Part shown: positions 1-7,524 of the stretch, one piece after another
How positions within the stretch are numbered: the stretch's first letter is position 1
Layout: each line of letters starts with the position of its first letter
NCBI GenBank assembly: GCA_003542935.1
Contig: DPJQ01000270.1
Span: 1,164 to 22,377, forward strand
Direction of reading: 5' to 3'
Source: Lachnospiraceae bacterium
GTDB taxonomy: Bacteria; Bacillota; Clostridia; Lachnospirales; Lachnospiraceae
DNA length: 21,214 nt
Notes under the pieces: model-generated
Database searches by the model: none
Seen by the model: the letters and a program-made list of their open reading frames with translations, nothing else
Told to the model about the DNA's origin: nothing
Position numbers and translations under genes: made by a program

Positions 1-1185
1 ATAGACAAATCCGCTGTAAAAGTCTACATTCGGGCTCACGCCCTTGAAAATTTTGCGCTTTTGTGCGATCAGCCTGGGGGCTATCTCCTCAATATTGTTG
101 TACAGACGCATATCCTTATCCCGGTGCTTGGCCTTTGCCAGTTTCTCCACGAACTCTTTAAAGATCCTTTCACGGGGATCGGACAGGGAATACACGGCAT
201 GTCCCATACCGTAGATCAATCCCTTGTAGTCAAAAGCTTCCTTATCAAGGATCTTCTTGAGGTAGGCCTCCAGTTCCTGTTCATCCTCCGTATCCCGCAC
301 ATTCTCCCGGATATTCTGGATCATCTCCATTACTTTCAGATTGGCGCCGCCATGCTTGGGCCCTTTCAGGGAGGACATGGCAGCCGCAATGGCGGAATAC
401 GTATCCGATCCCGAGGAACTCACCACCCTGGTGGTAAAAGTGGAATTGTTACCGCCGCCATGCTCCATATGCAGCATCAGGGCCACATCGAGCACCTGGG
501 CCTCCAGCTTTGTATATTTTTTATCCGGACGAAGCATCATCAACAGATTTTCCGCCGTTGACAATACCGGGTCCGGACGATGGATATACATACTCTCGTC
601 CTGCTCGTAATGATTATAGGCGTGATAGGCATAGGCCGCCAGCATGGGAAACTCGGCGATAAGCTGTATGCATTGTCCCAGAGCGCTGTCCACATCATTT
701 GTACCTACAGTATGATCGTAGGAAGCCAACGTGAGAATACTCCTGGTCATCGTATTCATAATATCCTTGGAGGGAGCTTTCATAATGACATCTCTGGTAA
801 AATTGGTGGGCAGGTTCCTGCATTTGGACAGGATGGCACAAAATTCATCCATCTCCCGGTCGGTGGGCAGGACACCGAACAACAGCAGATAAGCGGTTCT
901 CTCAAACCCAAACCCCTTGTTTCCATACTGCCGGATCAGATTTTTCACCTGGTAACCTCTATACCACAGTTCGCCGTCGCAGGGAACACGTTTGCCGTTT
1001 TCTGTTTTAAATGATACGATCTTAGATATGGTGGTCAATCCTGTTACAACGCCTTTTCCGTCCAGATCCCGAAGGCCCCGATAGACACCGTACTGGCTGA
1101 ACAGCTCATCCGATATGCTGTCATTTTCACGGCAGATCTGTTCTTTTTGTTTCACGTATTCCATAAAATCCTGTTCAAATCCCAA
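1..1185 (-). CDS. gltA: Citrate synthase (3' end cut by window edge)
   Basis: The enzyme condenses oxaloacetate and acetyl-CoA into citrate in the cytosol. I read 395 codons from the minus strand before the window edge. The three catalytic landmarks of the family are visible: MEHGGGNNSTF with His at about residue 242, GPKHGGAN with His at about residue 278, and PNVDFYSG with Asp at about residue 388. Only the C-terminal part is missing. The start is taken as TTG at 1185 because AAAGGAG (1200-1194) lies 8 nt upstream; the next ATG (1164) is 7 codons inside and has no such site. It has its own strong promoter and is probably transcribed alone or as the first gene of a unit running out of the window. 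A methylcitrate synthase activity cannot be excluded from sequence, but nothing nearby suggests propionate metabolism. Confidence 0.94.
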   Translation of the reverse strand, partial: MGFEQDFMEYVKQKEQICRENDSISDELFSQYGVYRGLRDLDGKGVVTGLTTISKIVSFKTENGKRVPCDGELWYRGYQVKNLIRQYGNKGFGFERTAYLLLFGVLPTDREMDEFCAILSKCRNLPTNFTRDVIMKAPSKDIMNTMTRSILTLASYDHTVGTNDVDSALGQCIQLIAEFPMLAAYAYHAYNHYEQDESMYIHRPDPVLSTAENLLMMLRPDKKYTKLEAQVLDVALMLHMEHGGGNNSTFTTRVVSSSGSDTYSAIAAAMSSLKGPKHGGANLKVMEMIQNIRENVRDTEDEQELEAYLKKILDKEAFDYKGLIYGMGHAVYSLSDPRERIFKEFVEKLAKAKHRDKDMRLYNNIEEIAPRLIAQKRKIFKGVSPNVDFYSGFVY

Positions 1186-1238
1186 TGATACGTCTCCTTT
1201 TCTTCCTTATATATCCATTCTCTACGCTTACTCTATGT

Positions 1239-1268
1239 ATTATAGGGGGTACAATGGGGTTATGTCAA
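1239..1268 (-). promoter_or_regulatory. Sigma-A promoter of the citrate synthase gene
   Basis: On the minus strand a perfect TTGACA (1268-1263) and a perfect TATAAT (1244-1239) are separated by 18 nt. This leaves a leader of about 45 nt before the TTG start. Both boxes match the vegetative consensus completely, so transcription is probably strong unless repressed. The spacer has two runs of C flanking ATTGTA, but no clear operator palindrome. Confidence 0.8.
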
Positions 1269-1328
1269 CAAAGTATCATGTTGGATTTTGCAGGCTGCCA
1301 GCCGCAGAATAAGAATAAGCAGTATCTT

Positions 1329-1772
1329 TCACAGCACAAATTCACTTTCCCTGGGCAGAACCTCCATATGCAGTTCACAGTCTGACGCATGGGCATCGTT
1401 CATATCCAGCACATAATGTACATCCACCGAAAGTTTTCTTTCCTCTTCCCGAAGGCTGTAAAAAGTGGCGGTGATGCCCATGCGGATGGGTCCGAAAGGC
1501 GTCGTATAAACCGAAAGATTCTTTTTATTCTCCTCAAAAAGCATATTGGCGCTGATCACACCGTTTTTGATCACTTCCAGCCGGGAGGCAGTGAATTTTA
1601 CCACGTTAACATTTGGTTGGCCATACCCTTCAAGGAGTTCCTCATACCGTACATAATGGGAATTGTTCCTCAGATAATGTTCTCCCACCGCCACCATCTC
1701 CAACGGCTCATCCGGCTCCCCCCCGTCAGCCCTCTGCGTACCGCGGATGCGTATGATTACCTCGTCTGTCAT
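1329..1772 (-). CDS. DUF1934 (YwiB-like) beta-barrel domain protein
   Basis: A 147-residue soluble protein that matches the DUF1934 family by its pattern: an N-terminal strand DEVIIRIRGTQ, a central VKFTASRLEVIKNG, a TTPFGPIRMGI segment, and a C-terminal VDVHYVLDMN. Family members such as B. subtilis YwiB have a lipocalin-like barrel and no established function. I chose ATG at 1772 because GGGAGG (1786-1781) lies 8 nt before it. The frame stays open upstream to 1919, but that extension reads as low-quality protein and crosses a hairpin. There is no signal peptide or membrane segment. It lies 168 nt downstream of spoIIR on the same strand and may be cotranscribed with it. The product name is reliable; any role in sporulation is only suggested by position. 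Confidence 0.8.
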   Translation of the reverse strand: MTDEVIIRIRGTQRADGGEPDEPLEMVAVGEHYLRNNSHYVRYEELLEGYGQPNVNVVKFTASRLEVIKNGVISANMLFEENKKNLSVYTTPFGPIRMGITATFYSLREEERKLSVDVHYVLDMNDAHASDCELHMEVLPRESEFVL

Positions 1773-1823
1773 ATATGTATCCTCCCTTTCTGCCTGCACA
1801 TAACTGTCACAGATTTTTCCGGC

Positions 1824-1852
1824 GGCCTGTGCATCATGCCCCGGCACAGGCC
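1824..1852 (-). other. 9-bp stem-loop between spoIIR and the DUF1934 gene
   Basis: The arms GGCCTGTGC (1824-1832) and GCACAGGCC (1844-1852) pair perfectly around an 11-nt loop. It sits 88 nt after the spoIIR stop. No T-run follows it on either strand, so it does not qualify as a standard intrinsic terminator. It could slow or process the transcript, or be chance. Confidence 0.35.
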
Positions 1853-1940
1853 TGCCCGGACGGCCGTCATCCATACCGGCCACGAAAGACAGCTTATCAT
1901 ATACGGAGGAATATCTCAAGCGCCGGAATCCGTAAATGCT

Positions 1941-2645
1941 CTACCACACAGAGAGCAACTCATTCAGCCTGCTCCCCGAAGTGATTTGCCGGTAACTGTC
2001 CTCGGAGAGCAATTCCCGCAGCAGGCTGTCCATCTCATCTGAAAAGCTGTCGGATGAAAAGCAAAGACCCGGATAGAGGATGCACCACCAGTTTGCTCCG
2101 CCTGCCCGGCCGATCCGAATCTCCAGAGCATCATAGAGGCCGGCAGGCAGAGTGTAGGGACCATACGTTTTAGCCGGGAATGTGGTGCAGGTGAGACTGA
2201 CAGCCGCGGTATAGCCCAGAGAAGCAGCCAAACCTTTCACTTTTTCCTCCGCCTGGGGAAGCAGTTTACCGATACGGCGAACCGCCTCATCCCGCCCACG
2301 GCAGTCCGACAGGCGAGGCGCCAGCCACTCCAGCATCTGCTGTGTTACCAGCATTTTGGCAGCCTGGGCACCTACGGAATCGTCGTCACCCACCACATGG
2401 AAACGCCAGACTTTTCCCGCCACCTCCCGCTGCACCAGACGGTTTTCCAGAACAGACATGGATATACCTAAAGCCATCACTGTGAGAAAAAATACCACGA
2501 AATATCTTATGAGCCCCGGATGATGACAAACCGCAGAGTCTTTTTCCCGGCGCAGAGCGCACGGATCCTTTTCCCCGCAGACCCGATTCTCCGCATTACA
2601 ATCACATTCTTCTCCGTATTTCATGCCGTTTTCCACATTCCCCAT
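1941..2645 (-). CDS. spoIIR: Stage II sporulation protein R
   Basis: SpoIIR is made in the forespore and triggers the SpoIIGA protease, which activates pro-sigma-E in the mother cell. The family signature is clear: FPAKTYG (156-162), LPAGLYDALEIRIG (166-179) and GANWWCILYPGLCF (183-196). One hydrophobic helix at about 45-63 acts as a signal-anchor or uncleaved signal. Ahead of it is an unusual tail of about 44 residues with five Cys (14, 16, 23, 29, 40) and His41-His42; no start codon lies between Met8 and the helix, so the tail is real in either model. The start is ATG 2645 or ATG 2624. Neither has an ideally spaced ribosome binding site, because AAAGGA (2666-2661) is 15 nt from the first. 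It begins 22 nt after the germination fusion gene, so translational coupling is likely. Confidence 0.92.
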   Translation of the reverse strand: MGNVENGMKYGEECDCNAENRVCGEKDPCALRREKDSAVCHHPGLIRYFVVFFLTVMALGISMSVLENRLVQREVAGKVWRFHVVGDDDSVGAQAAKMLVTQQMLEWLAPRLSDCRGRDEAVRRIGKLLPQAEEKVKGLAASLGYTAAVSLTCTTFPAKTYGPYTLPAGLYDALEIRIGRAGGANWWCILYPGLCFSSDSFSDEMDSLLRELLSEDSYRQITSGSRLNELLSVW

Positions 2646-2667
2646 ACGTATTTTTCCATATCCTTTC

Positions 2668-4260
2668 TCATTCCAGGCAGGGCCGGCCTGCCTGTAGCTT
2701 TACAACCGGTATCTCTTTGTCATACCGCCCGTTTTCCCATGACGTCAGAAGCTTCCGCAGCTTTAAAGGCTCTCTGGTCTGCTCCTGCTGATTTTCATAG
2801 ATGCCGCCCAGATAGTCTCCCAGGGAAGAATCCCCCAGATCGGCCTCCGCCAGTTCCCGTACATCCTCGCTCTGATAGACGAAACTGTTCTCATCCATGC
2901 GCCACAACGCCGCCAGCTCCGCAAAAAGTCCCCTGGCCACGGGACGGTTGGACAGCAGACTGTCGTCCAGCACCACCGCTTTGACATGTCCCAGATCCAG
3001 ATAGTGCTCGTTTGAGCGTGCAAATTCATACAAGACTTCCCTAAACGTGGCGCCTACATAGCATTCCTCCTGATCCTGGGCAGATTTTCCGTTCTCAGAA
3101 GTCACCTGGCCGTCGGACTTACCCTGACTTCCCTGTCCTTTCTGTCCACCTTCGGAACCGCCTTCGCTGCCACCGGATTCTCCCTGGCCTCCGGAGCCGC
3201 CGGAAGAATCCCCACCGCCCTCCGGGACCGTCTCCAAAAACCACACCTTATACCCATCCTTCTGCCAATCCACGCACATGGCCAAAGCGTAAGCACGGTC
3301 CTGGGCCTCCACGCAGGAGTAGCCGTAGATCCACACTGTCACCGCCAATATCACCAGTGCGGCGACGTCTTTGATCCGTCGGGCGTCCTCCGACAACCGG
3401 GGCAGACCCAACACGCCCAAAAGCTCATCCACTTTACCCAGAATCAACCCCATAGCCAGAAGGCCGGAAAAGACCAGCGCCGCTACCCACAGCACATCCA
3501 GCCGCTCGATAAATTTTCCCGGCAGGCTTAACCCCTGCAGAAGGCTCACCGTGGGCCATTTGCGATAGCCTGCCCCCTGTGTGCCATAGACCACCACCAA
3601 CAGCAGACAAAATGCGGCCTGTATCCCGCCCATGGCCAGATACAGCCATTCTTTTCCGCCGGGCCAGCGTCTTTTTCCCTGACCGGCCGGATTCCCCAGC
3701 ATCAGCACATACCAGCTCAGGCCCAGGTACAGCAGCATGGCCTGGGCTATATGCCGGGCATCGATCTGTCCCAGCAGTTTTACATAGGATGTGTCAATCT
3801 GCCGTGCCGACATAAGCAGCAGCCCGGTAAAGATCACTGCCAGCCATTTCCATGAGATATAGACAAACCGCCGCCAGACAGCGCTGCGCCGCCCCACGCC
3901 GAGAAGCAGAAAAAACAGATACAGCGCCAGAGCAAACCGCCAGTCCATCCCCTCCAGCACCCAGTCTGCCGTTATTTCCGCCAACAGCCATAGTACAGCC
4001 GCGAATACTGCCAGCAACCAGACGATCATCAGACCGGCGGCCAGCTCATTGTGAGGATTTTTCTCACTTTCGAATGTGTTATTTTCCCCCTGTCGATCCC
4101 CCCACAGCCGCTGCAACACACACAGACATACAGTGGCCAACGCCACGCCAATGGCCCCGCTTGTCCCGCAGAAAGCCGGAATCCGGGATGTGACGAGAAG
4201 GAAAAATCCTTCCGCTATGCCCAAATAGGTATATGGCTGTAAATGATGCTCCCGTCTCAT
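2668..4260 (-). CDS. Fused germinant-receptor protein: GerAB-type permease plus GerAC-type domain
   Basis: This 530-residue protein joins two subunits that are normally separate in spore germinant receptors. Residues about 11-316 form a polytopic permease of the GerAB/APC type. I count about nine hydrophobic helices (11-30, 33-52, 73-95, 106-123, 135-152, 172-189, 204-226, 254-276, 298-316), and the GerAB-like segment SLPGKFIERLDVLWV occurs at 245-259. Residues 319-345 and 398-520 resemble the GerAC N-terminal domain: RAYALAMCVDWQKDGYKVWF, then GATFREVLYEF and LGHVKAVVLDDSLL. A Gly/Ser/Glu-rich linker (about 347-396) interrupts this domain. The lipoprotein signal and the later GerAC domains are absent. 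ATG 4260 overlaps the upstream ger gene by 4 nt (ATGA), with GGGGAGG just before it. The GerAB assignment is strong. The GerAC assignment is motif-based and less certain. Confidence 0.85.
   Translation of the reverse strand: MRREHHLQPYTYLGIAEGFFLLVTSRIPAFCGTSGAIGVALATVCLCVLQRLWGDRQGENNTFESEKNPHNELAAGLMIVWLLAVFAAVLWLLAEITADWVLEGMDWRFALALYLFFLLLGVGRRSAVWRRFVYISWKWLAVIFTGLLLMSARQIDTSYVKLLGQIDARHIAQAMLLYLGLSWYVLMLGNPAGQGKRRWPGGKEWLYLAMGGIQAAFCLLLVVVYGTQGAGYRKWPTVSLLQGLSLPGKFIERLDVLWVAALVFSGLLAMGLILGKVDELLGVLGLPRLSEDARRIKDVAALVILAVTVWIYGYSCVEAQDRAYALAMCVDWQKDGYKVWFLETVPEGGGDSSGGSGGQGESGGSEGGSEGGQKGQGSQGKSDGQVTSENGKSAQDQEECYVGATFREVLYEFARSNEHYLDLGHVKAVVLDDSLLSNRPVARGLFAELAALWRMDENSFVYQSEDVRELAEADLGDSSLGDYLGGIYENQQEQTREPLKLRKLLTSWENGRYDKEIPVVKLQAGRPCLE
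3073..3222 (-). repeat. Low-complexity Gly/Ser/Glu/Gln-rich coding segment in the Ger fusion
   Basis: About 50 codons (residues 347-396) encode a Gly-rich tract that includes a short tandem GGSEGGSEGG and then Lys/Gln/Ser-rich sequence. It has no hydrophobic residues that could cross a membrane. It falls in the first loop of the GerAC-like domain and looks like a flexible, probably disordered insertion whose length may vary between strains. Confidence 0.6.
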
Positions 4261-5804
4261 GCCTGACCTCCCCGACTGCCTTTTTTCGTTGTACGCGTTT
4301 TTCTGTCGCTCATTTTTGTATCCTCTGTTTTCCCCTCATTTTCCCGAAGACGCACAGCCTGATCCCTGGGGACGTAGTAAGGGCGATAGCGCAGGAAACG
4401 CATAGGTGCGCGCCATACCCGGTCATTTTTCTCAAGGGTCTTCGGTTTGCCGATCCGCAGATAGGGCACACCGAAGCTCTCCAGGCCGCACAGATGAAGG
4501 CCCAGCAGATACAGGCCCCCGGCGATACCGGCCAGTCCCAGAAAACCACCCAGCAGGATGAACAGATATTTGACCAGCCGCAGGGCCGCCGACAGCTCCT
4601 CATCAGGAACTGCAAAGGAACTCAAAGCGCTGAAAGCTACCACAATCACCGACATGGGGCTCACCAGATTCGCCGACACCGCCGCGTCGCCGATGATCAG
4701 GCCGCCCACGATGCCAATGGTGCCGCTCAAAGGGCCCGGCATCCGCACCCCGGCCTCCCGAATCATCTCAAAGGATATTTCCATGATCAGCACTTCCACA
4801 AGCGCCGGGAAAGGCACCCCGGAGCGGGCCTCCGCCAGGGATAAAAGGAGGGGGGTGGGCAGAATCTGGGTATGGAAATTGATCACCGACAGATACAACC
4901 CCGAGATCAGCAGAGCCGCCAGCAAGGCCCCGTAACGCAGCAGCCGCTCGAATGTCACCAGCTCAAACCGGTTGTAGCGATCCTCGCTGACCCGCAGATA
5001 GGAGGAAAACCCGGCCGGAAATAAAAGGGCAGTGGGGGAATTGTCGCAAATCACCGCCACCCGCCCGTCCAAAATCTCCATGGCCGCCCGATCCGGCCGT
5101 TGGGTAGACTGAAACTGGGGAAAAGGGGACATCCAGTCCTTCTCCAGGAGCTGTTCTAATGTACCCCCGTCAAATATGCCGTCGATCACATATTTCTCCA
5201 GCCCCTCCTGCAGCTGTTTTAAAAAGGAAGGATCCACCAACTCCTCCATATACAGGATCGCCACGGTGGTGCTGGAACGGATCCCCTTTCGCAGCTCCGC
5301 CACTTTCATGCCGGTATTTCGAATCCTCTTGCGCACCAGAGCCTCATTGACCTTGACGGAATCGGTAAAGCCTTCGCTGGAGCCCCGGATCACCTTCTCG
5401 GCTTCACAATTTCCCACCGGTTTGCCGGGATACCCCTTGTCCGCCAGCTGGATCGCCTTGTCATAGCCATCCACAAAAAGTACCATATCGCCGGTCAACA
5501 TCCCTGCCAGAGCATCTTCCATGGTATCCAGTTGCTTGCTCCTGGACACGCCCATACGATTTTCTTCGAGAACAGCGGTGAGTTCCTCCGGCGTCAGACC
5601 GTCCAACCGGGCAAACAGCCGCCCCATAACCGACTCCTGCAGAAGGACATTGGAGGCCGTCACCTCCACAAACACCAACAGGCCTTCTGTCTTCTGCCCC
5701 TCGCCGAAATGCACTTCCTGCCGTATGATGTCCACACAGTCTGCGCAGGCAGCCTCGACGTAAGCTTTATTTTCACGGATATCCATGGATACCGGTGTCT
5801 GCAT
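4257..5804 (-). CDS. gerAA: Spore germinant receptor GerA-family subunit
   Basis: A 515-residue inner-spore-membrane protein of the GerA/SpoVAF family, which assembles with GerAB and GerAC partners to sense germinants. The N-terminal soluble domain carries RGSSEGFTDSVKVNEALVRK (140-159) and STQRPDRAAMEILDGRVAVI (233-252). The membrane region spans about 289-437 and includes MPGPLSGTIGIVGGLIIGDA (355-374) and SANLVSP (377-383). The tail ends in a basic Lys/Arg-rich stretch. ATG 5804 follows GAGGAGGA (5818-5811). The stop overlaps the start of the next gene by 4 nt, so the two are translated as a pair. A separate GerAC gene is missing; the fused downstream protein may supply it. No SpoVA genes are adjacent, which favours a germinant-receptor role over SpoVAF. 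The exact paralogue (gerAA, gerKA or other) cannot be decided. Confidence 0.93.
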   Translation of the reverse strand: MQTPVSMDIRENKAYVEAACADCVDIIRQEVHFGEGQKTEGLLVFVEVTASNVLLQESVMGRLFARLDGLTPEELTAVLEENRMGVSRSKQLDTMEDALAGMLTGDMVLFVDGYDKAIQLADKGYPGKPVGNCEAEKVIRGSSEGFTDSVKVNEALVRKRIRNTGMKVAELRKGIRSSTTVAILYMEELVDPSFLKQLQEGLEKYVIDGIFDGGTLEQLLEKDWMSPFPQFQSTQRPDRAAMEILDGRVAVICDNSPTALLFPAGFSSYLRVSEDRYNRFELVTFERLLRYGALLAALLISGLYLSVINFHTQILPTPLLLSLAEARSGVPFPALVEVLIMEISFEMIREAGVRMPGPLSGTIGIVGGLIIGDAAVSANLVSPMSVIVVAFSALSSFAVPDEELSAALRLVKYLFILLGGFLGLAGIAGGLYLLGLHLCGLESFGVPYLRIGKPKTLEKNDRVWRAPMRFLRYRPYYVPRDQAVRLRENEGKTEDTKMSDRKTRTTKKGSRGGQA

Positions 5805-5870
5805 ACGATTTCCTCCTCTATAAAAGCATACAGAAAACCTGCCATCGGCGGTTTTTCCGCATACATACTT

Positions 5871-5902
5871 AAAAAAAAGAGATACCTCTCGGTACCTCTT
5901 TT
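5871..5902 (-). terminator. Intrinsic terminator after gntR
   Basis: On the minus strand AAAAGAGGTACC (5902-5891) pairs with GGTATCTCTTTT (5886-5875): 12 bp with one G-U pair and a 4-nt GAGA loop. T residues then continue to 5871. It starts 10 nt after the gntR stop and insulates the ger operon from gntR-ispE. A second, weaker hairpin (9 bp with one bulged base, 5855-5834) follows before the gerA ribosome binding site, so the two may form a tandem terminator. The A-rich left side could also let it act weakly on the plus strand. Confidence 0.88.
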
Positions 5903-5911
5903 ACTATGTCC

Positions 5912-6589
5912 TTATTTTTCCTTTTTATTCTTTAAACTTCGGATAATCGCCTGCTGTTGGTTTTCTATATGGCTGCAGAGAGCCCTCCGGGCCCGCTCCA
6001 CATCCCGGGCCGCCAGGGCGTCACAGATCTCCCCATGCTCCGAAGCCAGCGTCGCACGCACGGCACTGTCTTTCAGATATTCGATCCGGTAACGGTACAC
6101 CTGCTCCCGCAGGTTGTTCGTGATACCGCACAGGCAGTCGTTGGCAGTGGCCTTATAGATCAGCCCGTGGAAATGCTCGTCCGCCTGGGCCAGGGCTGTC
6201 AGATCACCTTGGTCCACCAGGCGCTCAAACTCCCTTGCCGCCTGACGGATCTCCTGCCATTGCTCTTCGGACATTCGCTGGCAGGCAAAGCGCACTGCCA
6301 TCTCTTCCAGGCCGATCCGCACCTCCAGCACCTCATTCAGATCCTTTTCCGTGATCTGGGCCACATGGGCGCCCCGCCGGGGCATCATGACCACCAGGCC
6401 GTCCAGCTCCAGCTTGCGGATTGCCTCCCGCACCGGCGTACGGCTGACACCGAGCCGGTTTGCCAGGGCAATTTCCATCAGCCGTTCTCCCGGCTGCAGC
6501 TCCCCTGTCAGAATGGCCTGCCGGAGCGTATTGTACACCACATCCCTCAGAGGGAGATATTCATCCATACGAACCTGAAAATCATTCAT
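5912..6589 (-). CDS. GntR-family regulator, FadR subfamily with FCD domain
   Basis: A 225-residue transcription factor. The N-terminal winged helix-turn-helix shows LRQAILTGELQPGERLMEIA and LGVSRTPVREAIRKLELDGL. The C-terminal all-helical FCD domain keeps likely metal and ligand residues in DEHFHGLIY, LASEHGEI and SHIEN, so it should bind a small acid or metal-dependent ligand. I chose ATG 6589, because GGAGG (6605-6601) lies about 11 nt upstream and an overlapping GTG at 6607 would bury that site. The start overlaps the ispE stop by 8 nt, so it is translationally coupled to ispE. A strong terminator follows. A TTGTATAC palindrome in the ispE leader is a candidate autoregulatory site. The ligand and targets are unknown. 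Confidence 0.92.
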   Translation of the reverse strand: MNDFQVRMDEYLPLRDVVYNTLRQAILTGELQPGERLMEIALANRLGVSRTPVREAIRKLELDGLVVMMPRRGAHVAQITEKDLNEVLEVRIGLEEMAVRFACQRMSEEQWQEIRQAAREFERLVDQGDLTALAQADEHFHGLIYKATANDCLCGITNNLREQVYRYRIEYLKDSAVRATLASEHGEICDALAARDVERARRALCSHIENQQQAIIRSLKNKKEK

Positions 6590-7460
6590 CTCTCGTGCTT
6601 CCTCCACTGTGAAATAATTTTGTCAGATACACCACTTTTGCTTTTCCCGACCGGCACAGAATATCTCTGGCCTGCTTTGCCTGGCCGCCGTCTGCGTACA
6701 GCCCGAACACCGTGGGGCCGCTGCCGCTCATCAAAGCGCCCAGGGCGCCGTTTTCCAGCATACACTCCCTGATCTCGCCAATCACCGGCCAGGCCGAAAC
6801 CGTCACGGACTCCAGCACATTGCCGAGGCCTGCCGCCATTCCCTGCAGATTTCCGCTTTTTATGCTGGCCAGCAGGCCGTCAATGTCCGGATGAACCGTG
6901 TCTGCACCCAGGCGAAGATGCTCGTACACATACCTGGTAGATACATTGACAGGCGGTTTTGCAATGAGTACATGGCAGTCCGGCGCCGGCGGCAGGGGCG
7001 TAAGTTTCTCACCGATCCCCTCCGCCAGGGCCGTCCCCCGCAACACACAGTAGGGCACATCGGCTCCCAGCCGCACCCCCCGTTCCATCAGCTCGTTCCT
7101 GGACAGGCCCAGGCGGAACATACGGTTCACCCCCACCAATACCGCCGCCGCGTCCGCACTGCCGCCCGCCATCCCGGCCGCCACCGGAATATGTTTATCC
7201 AGCCGGATATGCAGGCCGTTTTTGATATCAAACTCATCCATCAGAAGCTGAGCCGCCCGATAGACCAGATTTCCCTTATCCACGGGCAGAAAGGGCAGAT
7301 TGGTCTCCACGATAATTCCCGGTCTGACCCGCATCGTAATATCCAGCGTGTCATACATGTAAACGGTCTGCATGACCGTCCGCAAATCATGGTAACCGTC
7401 GGCCCGTTTTCCCAGCACATCCAGACCCAGATTGATCTTTGCCATCGCCCGCAGCCTCAT
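6582..7460 (-). CDS. ispE: 4-diphosphocytidyl-2-C-methyl-D-erythritol kinase
   Basis: IspE phosphorylates CDP-methylerythritol with ATP in the non-mevalonate isoprenoid pathway, which supplies undecaprenyl carriers and quinones. The 292-residue protein is full length for the family. It shows KINLGLDVLGKRADGYHDL (8-26), the GHMP-kinase loop PVAAGMAGGSADAAA (92-106), the ADVPYC segment with the likely catalytic Asp, and a C-terminal MSGSGPTVFGLY glycine-rich motif. ATG 7460 follows AAAGGAGG with good spacing. It is the first gene of a two-gene unit with gntR, with a putative promoter at 7519-7548. In C. difficile, sipL and spoIIR loci are also close together, so this neighbourhood appears to be an old clostridial arrangement. 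Confidence 0.96.
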   Translation of the reverse strand: MRLRAMAKINLGLDVLGKRADGYHDLRTVMQTVYMYDTLDITMRVRPGIIVETNLPFLPVDKGNLVYRAAQLLMDEFDIKNGLHIRLDKHIPVAAGMAGGSADAAAVLVGVNRMFRLGLSRNELMERGVRLGADVPYCVLRGTALAEGIGEKLTPLPPAPDCHVLIAKPPVNVSTRYVYEHLRLGADTVHPDIDGLLASIKSGNLQGMAAGLGNVLESVTVSAWPVIGEIRECMLENGALGALMSGSGPTVFGLYADGGQAKQARDILCRSGKAKVVYLTKLFHSGGSTRDE

Positions 7461-7498
7461 AGCCTTCCTCCTTTGTCACTTTGCACCTAATCCGTATT

Positions 7499-7524
7499 TT
7501 GTATACTGTATTTTTAATACTGTA
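7499..7524 (-). promoter_or_regulatory. Candidate operator and direct repeat in the ispE-gntR leader
   Basis: The plus strand carries TTGTATACTGTA (7499-7510), whose core GTATAC is a perfect palindrome. It resembles the T-N-GT-N-AC-N-A pattern of FadR-type GntR operators, although the right half is imperfect. ATACTGTA is repeated directly at 7503-7510 and 7517-7524, and the second copy overlaps the putative -10 box. The site lies just downstream of that box, where a repressor could block initiation. Confidence 0.35.

Noticed and set aside
61..1014. Open frames on the plus strand opposite citrate synthase
   Set aside because: The minus-strand frame has all citrate synthase catalytic motifs, and the plus-strand translations have no recognisable domain or ribosome binding site.
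1290..1305. Small hairpin after the DUF1934 gene as a terminator
   Set aside because: The stem is 5 bp with a bulge and there is no T-run on the minus strand.
1773..1919. In-frame 49-codon N-terminal extension of the DUF1934 protein
   Set aside because: A strong ribosome binding site precedes the internal ATG at 1772, the extension does not resemble the family, and it spans a hairpin.
5805..5870. Sigma-G promoter for the ger operon
   Set aside because: GTATG-like -35 sequences occur, but no CATnnTA-like -10 lies at a suitable distance, so no site can be claimed.
6590..6607. GTG start for the GntR regulator at 6607
   Set aside because: The GTG is part of the GTGGAGG ribosome binding site that serves ATG 6589.
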